A stretch of 64,000 bases of DNA, taken from NCBI GenBank assembly GCA_023898685.1, contig CP060234.1, positions 2,790,001 to 2,854,000 of the forward strand. Direction: 5' to 3'. The position numbers were made by a program, and so were the translations under genes. Shown here one piece after another: positions 16,479 to 23,667 of the stretch (position 1 is its first letter; the number at the start of each line of letters is the position of its first letter). The notes beneath the pieces were generated by a model. That model had not been told where the DNA came from. It ran no database searches and saw only the letters and a list, made by a program, of their open reading frames with translations. This stretch comes from Phycisphaeraceae bacterium. Lineage in GTDB: Bacteria; Planctomycetota; Phycisphaerae; Phycisphaerales; UBA1924.

Positions 16479-18647
16479 GTGTCGATCCCCCAGCGGTGTG
16501 TCATCGTGCTGCCCCTCCTGATCCTCGCGATCAGCCCCGCCCGCGCGCAGGATCCGGGCGAACTGCTCCCTGCGGTCGCGGCCCGCCTCGAGGCGCCCCC
16601 GACGATCGACGGCGTGCTGGACGATCCGGCCTGGAAGCTCGTGACGCCCGTCGACGATTTCACCCAGTCCAACCCCGTCGCGGGGGGCTCGCCCAGCGAG
16701 CGGACCGAGCTGTTCATCGTGTACGACAGCCGGCATCTGTACATCGGCGTGCGGTGCCATGACTCGGGCGGCAGGGATGCGATCCTCGCCCGCCAGACGC
16801 GGCGAGACCAGGGCAGCCAGGGCGATGACGCGGTCTACATCTCGATCGACACCAACGAAGACGGGCTGACCGGCTATTACTTCGACGTCACGGCCGCGGG
16901 CGCGCGCACGGACGGGCTGATCGACCACGACGGCGCGCTCGGCAACAGTTGGGATGGCATCTGGGAGGCGAGGACCAGCATCGACGACGGGGGCTGGTCG
17001 GCGGAGATCGCCATCCCCTTCGCGACAATGACCCTCGACCGCGAGAGCCCGACCTGGAAGGTCAACGCCGAGCGGTCGATCGCCCGCAAGCACGAGACGG
17101 TCCGCTGGCGGAACTGGCGTCGAGAGGGCTCGGTGCGACAGGTCTCGCAGGCGGGTACGGTCGAGGGGTTCGAGCGCCTCGAGCAGGGGCGGGGACTGAC
17201 GCTCAAGCCCTTCATCTCGTTGAAGGAAGACATCAAGGGTCACGAACTCGACGTCGAGCCCGGGGCCGACCTGTTCTACCGGCTCAACTCCCAGATCACG
17301 CTCGCGTTGACCTACAACACCGACTTCGCCGAGACCGAGGTCGACGACCGCGTCGTGAATCTGACGCGGTTCCCGGTCTTCTTCCCCGAACGGCGTGACT
17401 TCTTCCTCGAGGACGCGGGCGTGTTTGACTTCGGCGGCATCCACCAGAGCCCCAAACCGTTCTTCTCGCGCCGAATCGGCATCGTCGGCGGCGAGGAGAA
17501 GGGCATCCTCGCGGGGGCCCGCCTCACGGGCCGAACGGGCGCCCTGCGGTTCGGCGCGATGAGCGTGCAGATGGACCACGACGAGGTGCTGGGCGACAAG
17601 AACCTCTCGGTCCTCCGGCTGCAGCGAGACGTGCTCGATGAATCGAGCATCGGCATGATCGTCACCAACGGCGACCCCGCGAGACGCGGCGGCAACACGC
17701 TCGTGGGCCTCGACTTCAACTACCGCGACAGCGACGCGTTTGCCGGTACGGGGCTCGTCACCGCCGACGTCTTCGCCCAGGGCACCTACACCACGATCTC
17801 GGGTGTCGACGACGACAACGCCGACACCAGCGCGATCGGCGGGCGATTCGGCATTGACCGTGACCCCTGGGATTGCAACGCCTTCTTCGCCCGCATCGGG
17901 GAGCACTACGATCCTGCCCTTGGCTTCGTCAGCCGGCGGGGGCGCTACGAGCACGACTACAGCGCGGGCTACACCTGGCGTTTCGACGAGGCCGAGAGCA
18001 TCATCCGAAGCGTCCGCCTCTCGACCAACACCAGCGTGTATACCTACCTCGATTCAACCATCGACACGCTCAACCTCAACCTGCCCGCGGTTGCTGTCAG
18101 CACCCACTCGGGCGACGCGGTCAGCGGACGGCTCTTCTTCACCCGCGACAACCTGGTCGATCCGTTCGAGATCGTCGACGGCGTCACGATCCCTGTCGGC
18201 ACCTACGACAATCTCGGTACCGAGCTCTCGTTCGGCACCACCGCCTCCAGGCCCGTCGCGGCCGGCGGCACGGTCCGCCGCTACGGGTTCTACTCGGGCG
18301 ATCGATGGGACTACACCGCGACGCTCGCGCTCCGCCCCGGCCCCTATTTCTCCGCGAACGCGGCGTACAGCATCAACGACATCGACCTTCCCGAGGGTTC
18401 GTTCCTCGTGCGGCAGTTCTCGATGCGGGCCTCGGTGCAGTTCACGCCCGACCTGTCGTGGGACAACACGGTGCAGTGGGACAACCGCTCGGACGACTTG
18501 GGGCTCAACAGCCGGGTGCGGTGGGAGTTCCACCCGGGGCACGAACTGTTCGTGGTGTACAACGAGGGGTACAACGTCGATGGCGGCTCATTCCGATCGG
18601 AGCGTCGGGCGGTGACGATCAAGCTGGGGCTGGCGTTTCAGTTCTGA
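16479..18647 (+). CDS. DUF5916-like outer membrane protein with N-terminal CBM9-like domain
   Basis: 722-residue secreted protein. A signal peptide (about 1-23, IVLPLLILAISPARA then Q) precedes a carbohydrate-binding family 9-like domain, recognisable by PPTIDGVLDDPAWK (about 36-49) and a DDAVYISIDTNEDG calcium-type loop. The remaining roughly 500 residues alternate polar and hydrophobic residues and end in an aromatic strand (IKLGLAFQF), as outer-membrane barrels do. The pattern fits the DUF5916 family, for which I know no firm function. I chose the GTG at 16479 because it begins a normal signal peptide; upstream in-frame ATGs would put 28-34 residues ahead of it and overlap the divergent gene. 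Confidence 0.75.
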   Translation: MSIPQRCVIVLPLLILAISPARAQDPGELLPAVAARLEAPPTIDGVLDDPAWKLVTPVDDFTQSNPVAGGSPSERTELFIVYDSRHLYIGVRCHDSGGRDAILARQTRRDQGSQGDDAVYISIDTNEDGLTGYYFDVTAAGARTDGLIDHDGALGNSWDGIWEARTSIDDGGWSAEIAIPFATMTLDRESPTWKVNAERSIARKHETVRWRNWRREGSVRQVSQAGTVEGFERLEQGRGLTLKPFISLKEDIKGHELDVEPGADLFYRLNSQITLALTYNTDFAETEVDDRVVNLTRFPVFFPERRDFFLEDAGVFDFGGIHQSPKPFFSRRIGIVGGEEKGILAGARLTGRTGALRFGAMSVQMDHDEVLGDKNLSVLRLQRDVLDESSIGMIVTNGDPARRGGNTLVGLDFNYRDSDAFAGTGLVTADVFAQGTYTTISGVDDDNADTSAIGGRFGIDRDPWDCNAFFARIGEHYDPALGFVSRRGRYEHDYSAGYTWRFDEAESIIRSVRLSTNTSVYTYLDSTIDTLNLNLPAVAVSTHSGDAVSGRLFFTRDNLVDPFEIVDGVTIPVGTYDNLGTELSFGTTASRPVAAGGTVRRYGFYSGDRWDYTATLALRPGPYFSANAAYSINDIDLPEGSFLVRQFSMRASVQFTPDLSWDNTVQWDNRSDDLGLNSRVRWEFHPGHELFVVYNEGYNVDGGSFRSERRAVTIKLGLAFQF

Positions 18648-18655
18648 GCGTCAGG

Positions 18656-18741
18656 GTGCCACCACCCGCCGCAACGCGGCGCGTGGTGCTCTTGAAGCGC
18701 ACGGCGGGAGCACGACGCGCCCTTCGGGCGAGTCGTGGCAC
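18656..18741. repeat. Tandem pair of REP-like hairpins
   Basis: The first hairpin (18656-18689) pairs CACCAC.CGCCG with CGGCG.GTGGTG. The second (18710-18741) pairs CACGACGCGCCC with GGGCGAGTCGTG. The second is nearly identical to 13864-13896. The pair fills the gap between convergent genes, a common position for such elements. Confidence 0.8.
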
Positions 18742-18798
18742 CCGGCAAACCAGCATGGGCGCACGTGTCGGGTTTCATTCGCGGCTCTGCTGGTCTGC

Positions 18799-19791
18799 TT
18801 ACGGGCACCCCCCCAGGAACGCATCGATGAACGCGAGCACGTCGGACAGGTCGAGCACCCCAACGGGCTCGGCGAGGTCGGCCGCGGGGTGCTGGCCCAG
18901 GAACGCGACCACGAACGCGTTGACATCGTTGAGATCGAGCAGGCCGAGAGGGTCGGCGAGATCGGCTCCGTTGCAGCCCGGCTCGACGATGACGGGAACG
19001 ACGTCGGACCAAGAGCCGCCCACACGGATTTCGTCGAAGTACATGTCGTAGCCGGCGAAAGCGTGCGTGCGGAGGTTGACGTACAGCAACTCTCCCGTGC
19101 CGCCCACGATCACGTCGTGACCCGGAGGGCCCTCCACGTCGGGCGGGATCGGCGGATCGCCGCCCAGCGTCGCGCGGAGCGGAACGGGATCCACCCAGAG
19201 TTGCACCCACTCGCCGTCGACTGGGTCGTCGATCACCCGGGCAACGAGCAGGTGTGCCTGCCCCGTCATCGCCTGGTCGGCCAGACCGTACAACTCCGCG
19301 ATATAGGGGAATCCGTGCGTTGCCAAGCCGAACTCGAGCGTCTCGCCCTCGACAAAGTCGATGTGCACCGATCCGTGGTGCGACTGCTCGGTCGTCTCGA
19401 TGAGAACACTGGCCCACCACTCGCTGCGAGTTTGGCCAGGGGCGGCGTCGCGCCAGCTGTAGTAGTCGTACCCCGTGCCGCGCATTCGGATATAACGGAA
19501 ACACCCCCCGGCGGTGTCGAGCCTCTCGGGCCCGACCTGATAGGTGAGGCCCGGGGCGCTCGGATAAGCGCTTCCGGTGGTGTCGGCGTTGTCGTCCCAC
19601 GGCGCCTCCCACGCACCCTGGAATCCGAGGATGCTTCCGCCGGTCGGCCCCTGCTGATGGAGGTAGCTGCCCTCGACGTACTCACCCGCAAGCGGATCAT
19701 CGCCGAGCAGGAACTGATCCTGAACGATGAGTTGCCCGCACGCGACGCCGCCTAGCGAGGCGAGCAGGGTGAGAGACCCCTTGATACGCAT
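18799..19791 (-). CDS. Secreted protein with GC-type dockerin-like tail
   Basis: 330-residue exported protein with a short signal peptide (about 1-19, LTLLASLGGVACG). The central region is rich in aromatic and polar residues and looks like a beta-sandwich of the LamG or carbohydrate-binding kind. I do not recognise a specific family. The C-terminal 58 residues hold two dockerin-like repeats, beginning GCNGADLADPLGLLDLNDV and ending AFLGGCP at the stop codon. The second repeat is DLAEPVGVLDLSDV, without the DxNxD calcium loop seen in some relatives. The start has AAAGGAG upstream. It is one of five such proteins in the window. Confidence 0.8.
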   Translation of the reverse strand: MRIKGSLTLLASLGGVACGQLIVQDQFLLGDDPLAGEYVEGSYLHQQGPTGGSILGFQGAWEAPWDDNADTTGSAYPSAPGLTYQVGPERLDTAGGCFRYIRMRGTGYDYYSWRDAAPGQTRSEWWASVLIETTEQSHHGSVHIDFVEGETLEFGLATHGFPYIAELYGLADQAMTGQAHLLVARVIDDPVDGEWVQLWVDPVPLRATLGGDPPIPPDVEGPPGHDVIVGGTGELLYVNLRTHAFAGYDMYFDEIRVGGSWSDVVPVIVEPGCNGADLADPLGLLDLNDVNAFVVAFLGQHPAADLAEPVGVLDLSDVLAFIDAFLGGCP

Positions 19792-19806
19792 GGCCCGCTC
19801 CTTTCC

Positions 19807-19837
19807 CTTATAGAGGATTCAACTATCCTAATATCAA
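19807..19837 (-). promoter_or_regulatory. Candidate promoter for the dockerin-tailed gene
   Basis: In an AT-rich patch that stands out from the GC-rich surroundings, the minus strand reads TTGATA, 19 bases, TATAAG, then AAAGGAG and the ATG. The spacing is longer than the usual 17. The inverted repeat AGGAT-AGTTGA-ATCCT lies between the boxes. Confidence 0.35.
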
Positions 19838-19913
19838 GAGTGGTTGCACGCCCGTTCGGGGCGGTTCAGTGCACGCAATGTGGGGTATTCCCTAGAGCAG
19901 GCGGAGAATCGAA

Positions 19914-21329
19914 TCACGGCATGTCGTGCCGATGATCTTCGGTCTGCGGCTTCGCAGATTCGCTGCTCTCGTGCAGATTGCACTCGTAGAACTCTTCCAG
20001 CACCGCCCGCCAGTCCTCCAGCGTGCTCACCGCGATGAACCGTCGCCGCACCGACTCCGCCTCGGGATGGTGCTTTGAGAACTGGATGCCGAACTTCCGC
20101 ATCGTCTTGCCCGTGAACCGCTCGGCGCGGTGCCGCCTCGCCTCGTCGTCGCCCCGCACCATCCGCTCGTTGACCGCGAGCGCCAGCTCGAAGTGCTGCT
20201 CGAGCACCGCCCGCTGCTGGGCGATCGTGGGCCCGCTGGGCTCGTGCCCCGCGAGCAGGTCGCGGCACTGGCGGAAGATCCAGGGGTTGCCGATGCACCC
20301 CCGCGCGACCGAGACCGCCTGCACCCCGGTGTACGCGATCATCCGGAACACGTCGCCCGCGGCCCAGATGTCACCAGAGCCGAACACGACGCGCTCGCGG
20401 ACGCGCCCCGGGTGGGCGCGTGTCGTGATCTCGCGGAGCAGATCCCACCGGCTCGGGCCGACGTATTTCTGCCGGACGGTGCGGCCGTGGACGGTGACCC
20501 ACGCGCAGCCGATGTCGTAGGCGGTGTCGAAGATGCGGTAGAAGTTCTCGCGCATCTCCTCGGTCTCATCGAAAGACCGCCGCATCTTCACGGTCACCGG
20601 GATCTCGGCCGGCACGGCTTCCCGCACCGCCTCGAGGATCCGTATCGCCCCCTCCGGCTCGCCCAGCCAGTGCCCGCCCCGCGCCTTCCTGGCGATCTTC
20701 TTGACCGGGCAGGCGAGGTTGATGTCGACCGCCGCGAACGATCGCCGCGGGGAAGGCACGGAGGCACGAAGGCACGCAGGCACGGAGTACCTGGCCACGG
20801 ATACTGTGCCTTCCCCTTCGTGCCTTCGTGCCTCCGTGCCTTCGTGCCCGCTCTCCACCAACTCCCGATATTCCCTCGCCTTCCGCCTCCCCTGCTCCAC
20901 CATCTTCACCGCCGCCGCGGCCATGGTCGCGGGCTCGGAGCCCATGAGCTGGCCCGCGAGCGGGGCGTCCTCGTCGCCGCCCGGCACGTTGTCGGCGAGG
21001 TCGCCCAGGTCGGCCTTGACGAAGCCCCGCCCGCCGCCCAGCAGCGTGATGTCGAGCAGGGCCTCGGTGACGCAGTATGGGCAGCCCTGCCGGCGGGCGA
21101 TGATCCGCATCGCGGCGTCCGAGTAGCCCGCCAGCCCGGCCTGGAAGAACGGGGCTTCAAAGCCCGGCACGATCTCCGAGACGCGTGGATCAACGCCGCC
21201 CCCGCCGAGCCGCTCGACCAGCGCCTCGGCCGCCCGGCGCGGGTCGATCTCACCCCCCGCGGGGGTTTGGTCCAACGCCGGGGCGATGGCCGGCGAGGGC
21301 GGGGTCGCGTTGGAGCCGTCACAGCCCAT
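19914..21329 (-). CDS. dus: tRNA-dihydrouridine synthase with in-frame repeat insertion
   Basis: 471-residue FMN-dependent Dus enzyme, which reduces uridines in the D-loop of tRNA. The family motifs are present: PFFQAGLAGYSDAAMR near the start, DINLACPVKKI with the catalytic cysteine, VTVKMRRSF, VTVHGRTVRQKY, VVFGSGDI and RGCIGNPWIFRQC. It is about 130 residues longer than typical Dus proteins. Much of the excess lies between the helix ending KMVEQG and the strand AAVDINLACP, where a charged helix and a DNA palindrome (20752-20843) are translated as HEGTEARRHEG and similar. The reading frame stays open, so the enzyme may still fold with a surface loop. The leading 50 residues are proline- and alanine-rich. 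Confidence 0.85.
   Translation of the reverse strand: MGCDGSNATPPSPAIAPALDQTPAGGEIDPRRAAEALVERLGGGGVDPRVSEIVPGFEAPFFQAGLAGYSDAAMRIIARRQGCPYCVTEALLDITLLGGGRGFVKADLGDLADNVPGGDEDAPLAGQLMGSEPATMAAAAVKMVEQGRRKAREYRELVESGHEGTEARRHEGEGTVSVARYSVPACLRASVPSPRRSFAAVDINLACPVKKIARKARGGHWLGEPEGAIRILEAVREAVPAEIPVTVKMRRSFDETEEMRENFYRIFDTAYDIGCAWVTVHGRTVRQKYVGPSRWDLLREITTRAHPGRVRERVVFGSGDIWAAGDVFRMIAYTGVQAVSVARGCIGNPWIFRQCRDLLAGHEPSGPTIAQQRAVLEQHFELALAVNERMVRGDDEARRHRAERFTGKTMRKFGIQFSKHHPEAESVRRRFIAVSTLEDWRAVLEEFYECNLHESSESAKPQTEDHRHDMP
20752..20843. repeat. 8-nt-periodic inverted repeat inside dus
   Basis: The arms at 20752-20776 and 20819-20843 are 25-base perfect reverse complements separated by 42 bases. 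Each arm is built from 8-base units such as GAGGCACG and AAGGCACG. The whole element lies in the dus coding sequence and keeps the frame. On the minus strand it encodes HEGTEARRHEG-like and CLRASVPS-like peptides, strings I recall from annotated proteins of unrelated families. Confidence 0.9.
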
Positions 21330-21352
21330 CGCGGGGACGATATCCTGCGGGC

Positions 21353-21802
21353 ATGGATGAAGCCGACCGCACGACGTTCACCCGCTCTTCCGCTCTCCTG
21401 GGCGCCCTCGCCGGGTCGCTGGTGCTGCTGACGCTGGCCGGGTGCCACGGGAGTCAGAAGATCGACTACGCCCGCCCCGAGCCCACAGCGATCACCGAGG
21501 GCCCGGTGCTCGATATCCAGGTCTTCCGCAATGTCACGACGATCGAGCTGACCAACACCACCGCCCGCTCGTTCAAGGACGCAACGATCTGGCTCAACCA
21601 GCGGTTCAGCATGCCCGTGGGCGACATCGACATCGGCGAGAGCCTCGACCTGCCGCTCTCCCGATTCGTCGACGAGTTCGGCGACACCTTCCGGGCCGGC
21701 GGCTTCTTCGCCACCCGCGATCCCGACCCGGTCGTCCTCGCTCAGCTCGAGACCGAGGGAACCCTCTACGGCCTCGTAGTTGGTGGCAACCGGATCAAGT
21801 AG
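21353..21802 (+). CDS. Small lipoprotein of unknown function
   Basis: 149-residue predicted lipoprotein. A hydrophobic signal (about 15-29) ends in the lipobox LAGC, so Cys30 would be lipidated. The mature part is about 120 residues with strand-like segments (DIQVFRNVTTIELTNTTA, DATIWLNQRFSMPV). I do not recognise a family. The start is 23 bases from the divergent dus start, so the two share one short upstream region. Confidence 0.7.
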   Translation: MDEADRTTFTRSSALLGALAGSLVLLTLAGCHGSQKIDYARPEPTAITEGPVLDIQVFRNVTTIELTNTTARSFKDATIWLNQRFSMPVGDIDIGESLDLPLSRFVDEFGDTFRAGGFFATRDPDPVVLAQLETEGTLYGLVVGGNRIK

Positions 21803-21827
21803 CTCCGGCGTCCGTCGCCTACTACTT

Positions 21828-21859
21828 CGTCTCTCCGTCTCTGCGTCTCCCCGTCTCTT
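21828..21859. repeat. Four tandem 8-base units (CGTCTCxx)
   Basis: Four consecutive 8-base units CGTCTCTC, CGTCTCTG, CGTCTCCC and CGTCTCTT lie just before the deacetylase gene. The period equals that of the inverted element in dus 1 kb away, but the unit differs and there is no second arm. Confidence 0.75.
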
Positions 21860-21877
21860 CCCTGTTATTCTCCCCCC

Positions 21878-22618
21878 ATGGCACGCATCCTCGTCGTGGG
21901 TCCGCACCCGGATGACCAGGAACTCGGCATGGGGGGCACCATCGCCCGGCTGGCCGAGCAGGGGCACGATGTCCTGTTGCTCGACATGACCAACGGCGAG
22001 CCCACGCCGTTTGGCGACCCCGCCACCCGCGAAAAGGAGGCCGAGGCGGCTCGCCTGATCCTCTCGCCCGAGGGCGGGCGCGAGGTGAGGCGGGTCTGCA
22101 TCGACCTGCCCAACCGGTACGTCGAGCACACGATCGAGGCGAGGCACGCGGTGGCGGGGGTGATCCGGGCCCACCAGGCCGAGATCATCTTCACGCCCTA
22201 CCCCGAGGACGCCCACCCCGACCACCGTGCGACGACGCGGATCGTCGAGGATGCCCGCTTCGACGCGAAGCTGACGAAGGTTGACATGCCCGCCCCGCCG
22301 CCCATGACGGGGAGTTCGCTCAGCGAGATCGGGCCGCCGGTCTATCCCAAGTGGCTGTTCTACTACTACGCGACGCACCTGCGCTGGGTGGCCGACCCGA
22401 GCTTCGTGTTTGATATCACGGGGCTGGTGGAGCGCAAGCTCGACGCGGTGCGCGCGTACCACACGCAATTCGTGCTCCCGGAGAAGAACCGGAAGGTGAT
22501 CGATTGGGTCGAGGCCGCGGCGACCTATTTCGGCAGCCGTATCGGCACGTCCGCGGGGGAGCCGTTCTTCACGAAGGAGCCGGTGGGGCTGGGGTCGCTC
22601 AGCGGCCTTGTCGGTTGA
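21878..22618 (+). CDS. PIG-L/BshB1-type N-acetyl deacetylase
   Basis: 246-residue zinc-dependent deacetylase of the PIG-L/LmbE family. The N-terminal zinc motif is GPHPDDQELGMGG (His10, Asp13), with the third ligand in the AHPDH motif (about 106-110). Length and internal strings such as MTNGEPTPFGDP and YATHLRW are close to BshB1, which makes glucosaminyl-malate for bacillithiol. That assignment is inference because other PIG-L substrates are possible. No clear ribosome-binding site is visible; the space before the ATG is occupied by the 8-base repeat array. It is convergent with the PilZ gene, with only three bases between them. Confidence 0.8.
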   Translation: MARILVVGPHPDDQELGMGGTIARLAEQGHDVLLLDMTNGEPTPFGDPATREKEAEAARLILSPEGGREVRRVCIDLPNRYVEHTIEARHAVAGVIRAHQAEIIFTPYPEDAHPDHRATTRIVEDARFDAKLTKVDMPAPPPMTGSSLSEIGPPVYPKWLFYYYATHLRWVADPSFVFDITGLVERKLDAVRAYHTQFVLPEKNRKVIDWVEAAATYFGSRIGTSAGEPFFTKEPVGLGSLSGLVG

Positions 22619-22621
22619 CCG

Positions 22622-23524
22622 CTAGCCCGCCCGGTTGCGCATCCGCCGGAGCTGCTCACGCTGCACCTCGTTGAGGAACCCCCGGATTCTCGCCGTTTTT
22701 TCGCGGCTTGCCGATTGGTCGGCTTCCTTGATGACCACCACGCCGAGGCGTGTGCCGTCCTCGCCCACCGCCCGCCTGGCGCGGATCTCGCAGAGGTGCA
22801 CGATCTCGCCGACCTCGCCCGGGACGGTGACGCGGATTACCAGCGGCTCGAACACGCGGAACCTGTCGGGCGGCACGTATTCGAGCCTGAGCCCGAACCC
22901 GTGCTCGCTCGCGTCGACCACCCAGCCGGTGTAGTCCGGCAAGCGGTCCATCTCGCCCAGCAACTGGTCCAGATGCAGATTCAGGATGTTGAACGCGTAG
23001 GAGGGCATCGCCTGCTGCGAATCTTCGCCATCATGCTCTTCTTCGTTCCAGGCCGCCGGGTCGTCGTCGTGCTCGACGACGGGCTTCCACACTTCGACCA
23101 GCACGCGCTCCTCACGGCCGCCCAGCGGCACGCGGAACAACGTCCGCCTGTCGCCCTGCTCGATCCTCGGCGGGACCGTGATCGACATGCCCATGATCAC
23201 CATCCGCCGGTTCAGCCGCTTGGGCTCTGAGGCGGCGAGCAATTCGGTCTTGAAGTGGTAGAGCGTTCGGCCGATCGAGAAGAACGCTTCGAGCTTGTCG
23301 CCCCGATGGAAGCGGATCTCACGCCCGGGGATCTGCACCTTGTCGATGTCGAGCCCATCGTCGCTGAGCTTGAGCAGCCGACCGCGGGCCATCGGCACCC
23401 GTCCCGCCTGCTCGGGGCGGACCACACAGATCGGCGTGTTGCGATCGCACGCCTCCTGGAGGATCTCCCGGGGAACAACCCGACGCGATCGGTTGATGTC
23501 CGGGTTGTTCTCCGAATGCGGCAT
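22622..23524 (-). CDS. YcgR-like PilZ-domain protein (c-di-GMP receptor)
   Basis: 300-residue predicted cyclic-di-GMP-binding protein. An N-terminal YcgR-like barrel (about 30-110) is followed by a PilZ domain. The two halves of the ligand motif are RTLFR (127-131, RxxxR) and DASEHG (204-209, DxSxxG). An unusually long acidic insertion lies between them (about 150-172, rich in Asp and Glu). Proteins of this design link c-di-GMP to motility or surface machinery; no flagellar gene is in the window. The ATG at 23524 has AGGGAGA upstream, and the preceding 36 in-frame codons are not needed. Confidence 0.8.
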   Translation of the reverse strand: MPHSENNPDINRSRRVVPREILQEACDRNTPICVVRPEQAGRVPMARGRLLKLSDDGLDIDKVQIPGREIRFHRGDKLEAFFSIGRTLYHFKTELLAASEPKRLNRRMVIMGMSITVPPRIEQGDRRTLFRVPLGGREERVLVEVWKPVVEHDDDPAAWNEEEHDGEDSQQAMPSYAFNILNLHLDQLLGEMDRLPDYTGWVVDASEHGFGLRLEYVPPDRFRVFEPLVIRVTVPGEVGEIVHLCEIRARRAVGEDGTRLGVVVIKEADQSASREKTARIRGFLNEVQREQLRRMRNRAG

Positions 23525-23667
23525 TCTCTGGCGTCTCCCTGGACCGGCGGATGCAAGATCGTGGATTCGGAAGTGCCGGCTGATGGCTCCCCCGGAAGTT
23601 GTGGTGGCCTCGGCTGGGTCGGGGAGAGTCATTCGGATTGTCCGCCAAATCGTGGGTGTCCAAACCC

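Noticed and set aside
16158..17954. 598-codon open frame opposite the DUF5916-like gene
   Set aside because: It runs against a gene with a signal peptide and a family domain, and it also overlaps the cyclodeaminase-like gene; the composition is that of a shadow.
20752..20843. HEGTEARRHEG peptide as a functional Dus domain
   Set aside because: The underlying DNA is a perfect inverted repeat of 8-base units, so the peptide is a by-product of a DNA element.
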